Shown here: one piece after another, positions 57,440 through 64,000 of the stretch
Layout: each line of letters begins with the position of its first letter
Numbering within the stretch: position 1 is the stretch's first letter
Assembly (NCBI GenBank): GCA_027627225.1
Contig: CM051027.1
Span: 88,024,451-88,088,450 of the forward strand
Length of the DNA stretch: 64,000 nt
From: Congeria kusceri
Lineage: Eukaryota > Mollusca > Bivalvia > Myida > Dreissenidae
Direction: 5' to 3'
Translations under genes and position numbers: made by a program
The notes under the pieces: model-generated
Seen by the model: only the letters and a program-made list of their open reading frames with translations
What the model was told of the DNA's origin: nothing
Databases searched by the model: none

Positions 57440-58175
57440 TATTGGTGTTGTCATGTTCCTGGGAAAATAACTCTGGTGTTTCTGGTCCGATCTTGCTGAT
57501 ATTCTACTTCACTTTTAATGTTATGGTTATAGACAAACTGTGCAAGATTGGTGAAGATTGGATGAAAAATGAAGTCTCTATCCTGAATAATGTCCAATTT
57601 TGCATATTTTTTTCACAAACAAAGGGCAATAACTCTGGTGTTTCTGGTCCGCTCTTGCTTATATTCGACTTCAACTGTAATCTCATGGTAATAGACAAAC
57701 TGTGCAAGATTGGTGAAGATTGGATGAAAAATGTCTCTCTATCCTGAATAATGTCCATTTTTGTATATTTTTTTAATAAACAAAGGGCAATAACTCTGGC
57801 ATTTGAAACACGATATTTTGACGTCTACTGAGATCTGATGGTCATACACAAACTGTGAAAGTTTGGTTAAGATTGGATTGAAAATAAAGTCTAAACGTTG
57901 GAAAAGGGCACATTTGCACTTTTTTTGCATGAAAAAGGGGCAATAACTGTGGTGTTCCAGGTCCGATTGGGCCCATTATCAAACTCGTCCAATATTTTAT
58001 AGTCATACACAAACTGTGAAATTTGGTCAAGACTGAATAAAAAATCTAGTCTTTATCGCGATAACGGTCCAAATTGTTGACGGCACCTTGACGACGGACC
58101 ACGGAAGGACGGACGACGCCGGAGAGGTCCCCTATACCAATAGCTCACCGAGCACTTCGTGCTCAGGTGAGCTAA
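57440..58175 (+). repeat. G-core array with intact A-type 3' end
   Basis: Four G monomers, then 'gacggcaccttgacgacgg', 'acggaaggacggacgacgcc' and the A-type hairpin GCTCACC-GAGCAC-TTC-GTGCTC-A-GGTGAGC (58143-58172) with TAAAAA. The 5' end is missing; the array follows the N repeat directly. Confidence 0.85.
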
Positions 58176-58554
58176 AAACAATATAGATAGTAAAATTACG
58201 AAAGTAAAATAGAGTGTTAGAACTAAATTTCAGTGTTTTATATGTGTTTCCATACATTGATTATTAATGAATAAGAAAACAAAATGAAAACAAAATTTTC
58301 AGTAAATAGTAAAGGAACAGTAAATAAAGGAGTTTTGCCACAATAACAGTCGAGTATGATGTTGATGATGATGAACGGAAATACAACTTCAGTGGCCTTA
58401 GGGTGCAATATCTTAATCTACACAATATTTTTATTTTTTGTTTTTATGTATTCTCAGTTTGATGACTTCACAGAACAGCCTGGAGCTCATCACAGATGGA
58501 CTACTTCTGGTTGCTCTTCTCCACCCAACTGTTACAGTTCATCGTGAAAACCAT
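58176..58554 (+). other. Unique segment with a possible exon
   Basis: A strong pyrimidine tract and acceptor (TTTTTGTTTTTATGTATTCTCAG) precedes 58458. Two frames remain open after it: one ends TGA at 58546, the other reads NSLELITDGLLLVALLHPTV. The only donor-like GT is GTGAAA at about 58543. No phase-compatible partner exon was found. Confidence 0.35.
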
Positions 58555-59380
58555 TTTTCTCTATGTTAAATTGCTAAACAGGCTAATTTTAGATAATAAA
58601 GGGCCATAACGCCATAATTTGGTTGATTATCAAACTTAACCGAGATAAAACGCCCCCAAAGATTTTCACCAAATTCGGTGAAGATCGGCTACGACCTGTT
58701 GGACTTGGACCTGAGAACGAAAACTGCTAAAATGGCCCATTTAAAATAAATCAAGGGCCATAACTCCACAATTACTGGGGCGATTTGGCTGAATATCTAA
58801 CCTGACCTATATATTATTACTACAAACATTTTCATGAAGTTTGGTGAAGATTGGATGAAAACTATTGGACTTGGAGAGCGGAAACTGCTAAAAAGGCTAA
58901 TTTTAAATCATTAAAGGGCCATGACTCTACAATTTCTGGGGCGATTTTAATGATTATCAAACTTGATCTAGATATTATTATAACAAACATTTTCATGAAG
59001 TTTGGTGAAGATTTAATGAAAAGCAGAAACAGCTAAAAATGAGAGCAGAAACAGCTAAAAAGGCCAATTTCAGATAATTCAAGAGCCATAACTCCACAAT
59101 TCCAAAGCTGATTTGGCTAATTATTAAACTTGACCTAGATATCATTATTACAAACATTTTCATGACGTTTGGGTAAGATTGGATGAAAACTATATGACTT
59201 GGGAGAGCGTAAACGGCTAAAAAGGCCAATTTTAGATAATTCAAATGCCGCAACTCCACAATTCCTTCGGCGATTTGGCTGATTATGAAACTTGACCTAG
59301 ATACACAAACATTTTCATGAAGTTTGGTGAAGATCAGATGAAAACTGAGAGCGGACACGAAAGTGGTCTACCGACTGACA
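58555..59380 (+). repeat. H-family array
   Basis: About five H monomers of roughly 165 bp ('gggccataactccacaattc', 'gattatcaaacttgacctag', 'attttcatgaagtttggtga', 'gagagcggaaac'). It runs into the amplified 3' end at 59381. Confidence 0.85.
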
Positions 59381-59821
59381 GACAGACTGACCGACATTAG
59401 CAAACCAATATACCTCGCCATCTGCGATGGGGGGCATAATACAGACAGACCGACCGACATTAGCAAACCAATATACCTCGCCATCTGCGATGGGGGGCAT
59501 AATACAGATAGACCGACCGACATTAGCAAACCAATATACCTCGCCATCTGCGATGGGGGGCATAATACAGACAGACCGACCGACATTAGCAAACCAATAT
59601 ACCTCGCCATCTGCGATGGGGGGCATAATACAGACAGACCGACCGACATTAGCAAACCAATATACCTCGCCATCTGCGATGGGGGGCATAATACAGACAG
59701 ACTGACCGACATTAGCAAACCAATATACCTCGCCATCTGCGATGAGGGGCATAATACAGACAGACTGACCGACATTAGCAAACCAATATACCTCGCCATC
59801 TGCGATGGGGGGCATAATAAT
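59381..59821 (+). repeat. 63-bp minisatellite, seven copies of the H 3' terminus
   Basis: Seven head-to-tail units of exactly 63 bp (starts 59381, 59444, 59507, 59570, 59633, 59696 and 59759). Each consists of GACAGACCGACCGACATTAGC, 'aaaccaatatacctcg' and the hairpin sequence 'ccatctgcgatggggggcat', then AATAC. Copies differ at one or two positions. The single-copy equivalent is at 55010-55095. Because 63 is divisible by three it produces long repetitive frames on both strands, which are not genes. Confidence 0.97.
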
Positions 59822-60148
59822 AATATCTTATAACTTTTGTTTCGTTGCATTATGTCGTTTTTTTTAGTTATTACATTATTTGTTTGAGAATTGTTTATTT
59901 ATAAATGATTGTGTTCTGTTTACACATGTAAATTTGCAGAGTTACACTGACGAGACGTTGCCAGATGTTTTTGTTGAGGTGCCTTTAATCCTGGAAGTGC
60001 TATCAACTGCCCATGTGGAAACTACCACCAGCTCATATTATATAGAGAAAACAAAATGTTGCCAGCAAAAGCATTCCCCATTTTGCTTTGTATTTGTGTT
60101 AAATTGTACAAACTGCTAACACGTTTAGTCCCAGTAATGAAAGCATTC
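59822..60148 (+). other. Unique segment with a possible exon
   Basis: An acceptor-like CATGTAAATTTGCAG precedes 59940. The phase-0 frame then reads SYTDETLPDVFVEVPL... and stays open to about 60117. No confident donor (TTGAG|GTGCCT at about 59974 is possible) and no partner exon. Confidence 0.3.
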
Positions 60149-60700
60149 TACGAGGGCTGTTCATTAAATACCTTGATGACCGCTATGACTTTTGATTGAG
60201 TAATCCAATTGTATTAAAATTTTGTATAAAACATCTTACATTTTTAATGTATTGATTGACAAAAGATTGAAAGTATCCATGCCAAAGGTCAGAAATTATG
60301 GTTACTATAGTAACCCATTGATAGTCTACCTAGCCAACGCTTTTTTAGTAACCTGTAACATGTTCACTCTTAAAGAAATCTGGAATGTTATCAGTTTTAA
60401 GCGGGAAAACGTTGGAATGATGTTATAGACAGCAATGTCATTACATGCAAAACACTGACGTCTTTAACACATGGCTACATGCATAGTGTTTAGTGTAAAT
60501 GTGCGTGTTTGTGTTTTTTTGTCATGGATTCTGAAATAATTGAAAAACAACTCATAATACAGTTTTGTGAAAGTACTGGACATATGCCATTGCAAAAGAT
60601 AAATATTTTAAAGAAGTCTTTTGGGGAATCCTCTGTTAAGCAAACAGCTGTTTATACATGGTATAAATAACGTTTTGAGTGGAGTAATGTCAAAACATGT
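60149..60700 (+). pseudogene. mariner-family relic: 5' end and HTH
   Basis: Begins TACGAGGGCTGTTCATTAAATACC, which resembles the 5' inverted repeat and leader of mariner elements of the HTH_48/FLJ37770 type. At 60524 an ATG opens a 46-codon frame, MDSEIIEKQLIIQFCESTGH ... INILKKSFGESSV and TAVYTWYK, then TAA, CGT, TTT (-RF-). This is the expected N-terminal helix-turn-helix ('ES.S...VY.WYKRF'). The catalytic DDD domain is absent; no right inverted repeat seen. Truncated and non-functional. Confidence 0.7.
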
Positions 60701-61493
60701 TGACGTCAACTTGTTCAACTGTAATTTATATGTGAACCATTGGTCGTATCATGTTGAAATTTTGAATGTAACTACAGAACTGATGTACATTTATTTCAGT
60801 CATTTTTCATAATTATATTCCCATAACTTTTAAAGATATAGCTGTTGTCCGGGTATTAAATGTACAGCCCCAGTATGGTGTAATATTTAATCATGAATTG
60901 TTAGATTGTGGTGCTGAGGTGGTCCATTGGTGCTGAGTTGGCTGATGTTCATGAAACTGAAAGTAGAACTGGTCGACGCAACTAAATCTGAATTGTTTTC
61001 AGGCAATTTGTCTGTGGGAAAAGACTAGTGTCCAGTGCACGTGACTAAACTGCTCATTGTAAATATTATAATGTCGAAAGATCTCAAAAGATTAAAAAGT
61101 CAAGTAGTTTGTAGTATGCATTTTTACGGATAGGTGAGCTATCCTACTCACTCCAGCGTTGGCGTTCGTAATTGGTTAAAGTTTTTATTCAAAGTCTTAT
61201 AACTTTAATACAAGTTATCCCAGATAAGCAGGTTGAACATTTTATTCAATAGAACTAACTTCAGAACTTCAATTACATATTTACTTCAAGCTTTGAATAT
61301 AAAATTGTAATCAAATTGTGCATCAGGTGCTATAATTCCCATAATTTCAGTTTTGTATTTTGATAGATATTATAAATGCCTCTTTTCAATTATAACTTTC
61401 AATTTTTTATTTATTATAGATAGATATATAAATTCTTTTGAACATAAAATGTACAATTTATAAGTACAACAAACGATAAAACATGACTGCATT
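60701..61493. other. Spacer
   Basis: AT-rich. At about 60908-60936 'gtgctgaggtggtccattgg' resembles the GAGGTGGTC copies at 29343-29385. At about 61133-61170 'gtgagctatcctactcactcc' plus 'agcgttggcgtt' resembles an inverted B-type 3' end. No gene. Confidence 0.35.
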
Positions 61494-62142
61494 AACTAGA
61501 ATTGTCACATGAGTGACGGATATACCCCCACAATATGGCCATGTCACAATACTATGGCATCCATTCGAAAGAAATTGACCGAGAGAGAATGCTTTAATTT
61601 GTGAATGGTCAACAGTGTATTTGGAAAAATTTATTTTCAATAGGAGCCATAACTCTGTCATCATTAAGTGGTTTGTAACCTAATTTGAACTTGATCTGTA
61701 TTTTATGATGTTACACCTATGTACCAAAAATAACCTAAATATGTGAAGCTTTATATGAGTTACTGTCCATGTTTTGGGGGAATTTATGTCAAAAAGGGGC
61801 TATAACTGTGTCAAAATTTAGTGGTTTGTAACCAAAGTCAACATGATGCTACACATGTGTACCAATAATTATTTAAATATGTCAAGCTGTTGTTTAGTTA
61901 TCGTCAAGAAACCATGATTTTGGGGAATTTTAAGTCGAAAAGGGGCCATAACTCTGTCAAAATTTAGTGGTTTGTAACCAACATCAAACTTGACCTGTAA
62001 TCTATGATGTTACACGTGTACAAAAAATTATTTGTATATGTCAAGCTTTTCTTGTGTTATCATCCGAAAACCCAAAACCAACAGACCGACAAGCTCACTC
62101 CTATATATCCCCCCCCAAGCTTCGTTTGTGGGGGTATAATAA
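61494..62142 (+). mobile_element. F-family element, complete, short
   Basis: AACTAGAATTGTCACATGAGTGACGGATATACCCCC at the 5' end; three monomers; 'accaacagaccgacaagctc' and CCCCCCCAAGCTTCGTTTGTGGGGG with TATAATAA at the 3' end. TATACCCCCACAA near the start is the inverse of TTGTGGGGGTATA at the end. Confidence 0.88.
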
Positions 62143-62389
62143 AGCCATGTCAATCAACATTATATGTCAAGGCTTACACAAAAAATCCTTAAAATAAACT
62201 CTTCTTTCCATTGTGGTCATTGGGATGTAGTGCTGTATCACATCTTCAAAAGTCCTCGAACCTCAAAATTGCAAAAATGCCCACATTTGAAAAACAGCTA
62301 CCTTTATAAATAAATAACCCCATGTCTCAAGCTATTAGTTTTTTGGTGTTTTTTTGTTGTTGTTGTTGCACCCAACTGAAAACTAAAAT
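62143..62389. other. Unique spacer
   Basis: Nothing recognised apart from a GTT microsatellite at about 62354-62368. Confidence 0.35.
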
Positions 62390-62525
62390 ACTTTGAATAG
62401 TCGAGCGCGCGCTGTCATCTGACAGCTCTTGTTAAAGCTGAACTTATTCAGTGAAAAACGTAAATCTTTTTTAGCATAATAAAAACAAGAGCTGTCAGAT
62501 GACAGTGCGCTCAACTTTTCTTGTT
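62390..62525. repeat. Head-to-head pair of B-type 5' ends
   Basis: A minus-strand B-type end (GAATAGTCGAGCGCGCGCTG plus TCATCTGACAGCTCTTGTT, 62396-62434) faces a plus-strand one (AACAAGAGCTGTCAGATGACAG plus TGCGCTC, 62485-62513). The pair is separated by about 50 bp, forming a large imperfect palindrome. Each end also has its own internal hairpin CTGTCAGATGACAG. Confidence 0.8.
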
Positions 62526-63180
62526 CTTGTCAATTAAACGAAGTTAATTTCATTCTCGAGTTACTGAGAGGAAAGCATTTTTGCAATTTTCACAGCAGTG
62601 ATTGAGCAGAAACTTTTTTGTTCTATTTTAAGTAACAGTTACCTTGACCCCACCCATCCCAAATGCAATCCTATGTAAAGTATTACTGTTGGGTATCTAT
62701 GTATGAAAATAGACCGATCCGGGATTTGCCACAAATAGTTAAAACTCCTCCCCAGCCATGGTTAAAGGACTAATTTCCATTCATCGAAAATCACAAACAT
62801 TACCATGTGGTTATTTAAATATCACAAACATTATGCACATGCTCTTTTGTATTAAATAATTTAACTGCTAAATATGTGATATCCAAGCTCGATGATTGGA
62901 TAACATTGTAGATTAATTTGAATATGATTGACATTTATGGAAGCATCTATTCATTCTCGAGCTAGAGAGTAGAAATCAAAAGTTTACGCCGCCATCCCAC
63001 CCACAGGAATGTAAAATTTATAAGTGTAAACAGGCCCATAATTTTGACAAATTTCTAAAAAGAGTTGTCAAAATTTGAATGAAATCCCTCAAGCCATTCC
63101 TGAGAAACTAGCTTACCGAAAAACTTTAGCCTATCCAAATAGCTTATACGTAAAAAAATTTAGTATAAAACGGCCATTTT
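62526..63180 (+). repeat. Decayed D and M monomers with B-type start
   Basis: After the plus-strand B-type end come D-core pieces ('gagcagaaac', 'agtaacagttaccttgacc', 'gggtatctatgtatgaaa'). An unrelated stretch at 62715-62940 follows, then 'tctcgagctagagag' and M-core ('aggcccataattttgacaaa', 'aagccattcctgagaaacta', 'gcttaccgaaaaactttag'). Confidence 0.6.
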
Positions 63181-63880
63181 AATTTGGTATGTTGATACCA
63201 TATAGTGTAATGCATAGTGTGTTTGGAGAAAACATGCATTATTATATATTGTGTAGCTGGACACAATGAAATTATGGTACACAGTTCATATTAAAATTAA
63301 TGCAATGTTTTAAAAATGTCAACAATGCATTAAACTTTTACAAAAAAAGACACCTTCACAAGATATACAGTCCAAATTTGATAAGGACCATTATGATTGT
63401 GTCAAGCTTACAGAAAATTATTGAACCACATTTATATAGCATTTTAATCATGAAATCAATCACATTTAAGATAAAGTAAAATAGCACTAGAACTTTGTCA
63501 CATGGGTGACAGCAGGCCCCGATTAATAGCATTTTTGAAGGTAGGGGTCGGCCAGTTTTTTTAAGTAACTAGTTCATGTCAGCAATTCCATCTATGTCAA
63601 AGATTACCTAAAGCTTCGTGGAATATATATTAGTACATGCATGTTTACATTGATAACCAATAAGTGTAAAATATCTGAGAAACACAATAACTAATGCATT
63701 ATATACATAACTTCCGAATGTGGGAGACAAATTTACATCCCCATCTTTATGCACAACCACACATTACCCTCAACAATGAAGACAAGTTTCAAGGAAGTCT
63801 GTTGGAAACTGTAGGAGGAGTTGCATTCACAAGGAATTTTCCCTCTATATTCATTACAATAGCTCGATCTGTTATTGAGT
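63181..63880. other. Spacer with F-like 5' end
   Basis: AT-rich. At 63486 'cactagaactttgtcacatgg' plus 'gtgac' resembles the F-type 5' end but is followed by unrelated sequence. 'gtttcaaggaagtctgttgg' plus 'aaactgtaggaggagttgc' at 63785-63825 resembles another bivalve repeat core that I cannot name. Confidence 0.4.
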
Positions 63881-64000
63881 AATTGAGAATAAACTGTTTT
63901 TCTATTTTTAGTAATGGTGACCTTGACCTTGATCCCACCCACCCCCTATGCAATCCCAAGCGATGTCTTGATAAAAGGCATCTATGTATGAAGTTGAATT
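63881..64000 (+). repeat. D-core monomer, runs off the window
   Basis: 'gagaataaactgtttttcta', 'gtaatggtgaccttgacctt', 'cccaccccctatgcaatccc' and 'catctatgtatgaagtt': one D monomer at the window edge. Confidence 0.85.

Noticed and set aside
59381..59821. Regularly spaced repeats suggestive of a CRISPR array.
   Set aside because: Units abut with no unique spacers, and the genome is eukaryotic in every other respect. The same applies to 10027-10266.
59315..59850. Long repetitive frames of 156-166 codons on both strands (for example repeated MPPIADGEVYWFANVG).
   Set aside because: They result from a 63-bp minisatellite, a multiple of three without stops, and it is the repeated 3' end of an H element. 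There is no start context, domain or exon structure.
1..64000. rRNA genes, intact tRNA genes, endogenous viral or retroviral coding regions, toxin genes.
   Set aside because: No rRNA-like sequence, no reverse transcriptase, integrase or capsid-like frames, and no toxin-like cysteine-rich secreted frame was recognised on either strand.

Overview
The window reads as nuclear DNA of a metazoan, most likely a bivalve mollusc. It is AT-rich and intron/intergenic in character, with no operons, almost no long open frames and very dense interspersed repeats. The repeat cores, the hairpins reading GGGCCACGATGGCCC, and two palindromic elements built round CCCGGATTAGCCTGTGC look like repeats I associate with heterodont bivalves, dreissenid mussels in particular. 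That assignment is from memory and was not checked against a database.

Host genes are sparse. The best supported is the 3' end of a plus-strand gene: three exons at 9210-9309, 10766-10813 and 11129-11229. Each has splice sites, each has only one open frame, and the three frames are phase-compatible and end in TAA. A further plus-strand exon candidate lies at 17608-17760. A minus-strand first coding exon (62 codons, ending at a splice donor) lies at 18678-18864. I recognise none of these proteins.

Most of the rest is mobile DNA. There are six broken transposase genes: POGK/brinker-type pogo at 12046-13326 (-) and 40396-41640 (+); Tigger-type at 27918-28497 (+) and 51992-52790 (+); a Tc1/mariner-like N-terminal fragment at 25255-25577 (+); and a mariner HTH fragment at 60524-60661 (+). 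Non-autonomous inverted-repeat elements lie at 5242-6059, 8270-9145, 23485-23720, 24790-25050, 38517-39380 and 44123-44385, with a candidate at 55199-55772. A tRNA-derived SINE with a target-site duplication lies at 23893-24195, and three other tRNA-like heads at 23101, 23339 and 50769.

The dominant component is a set of about ten repeat families, here named by letter (A, B/C, D, F, G, H, I, J, K, L, M). They share one plan: a 5' end reading AACAAG or AACTAG followed by a small hairpin; a core of tandem 140-180 bp monomers; often a GACG/GACA microsatellite-like tract; then a strong terminal hairpin followed by CTAA, CATAAA or TATAATAA. This matches the general architecture of the bivalve 'pearl'-type and Helentron-related non-autonomous elements. 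Here the ends and cores are mixed and matched, 3' ends are duplicated in tandem (7 copies of a 63-bp 3'-terminal unit at 59381-59821), and elements nest inside one another. The clearest nest is a pogo-like transposon (11753-16898) holding a B-ended element (13436-16216), which holds an A-ended element (13801-15299).

Region by region: 1-6220 A/C/D repeats; 7421-9145 F element and Tigger-like MITE; 9210-11229 gene end; 11753-16898 nested transposon; 17600-18900 candidate exons; 18900-22100 featureless AT-rich DNA; 22980-25580 SINE-like units, palindromic MITEs and a mariner relic; 26095-28500 I array and Tigger relic; 31105-34025 D array; 35098-39841 J, K and F elements; 40396-41640 pogo relic; 42387-43668 L array; 45881-50692 A, B, D and M elements; 51992-59821 Tigger relic and G and H elements; 60149-64000 mariner relic, F, B and D pieces.
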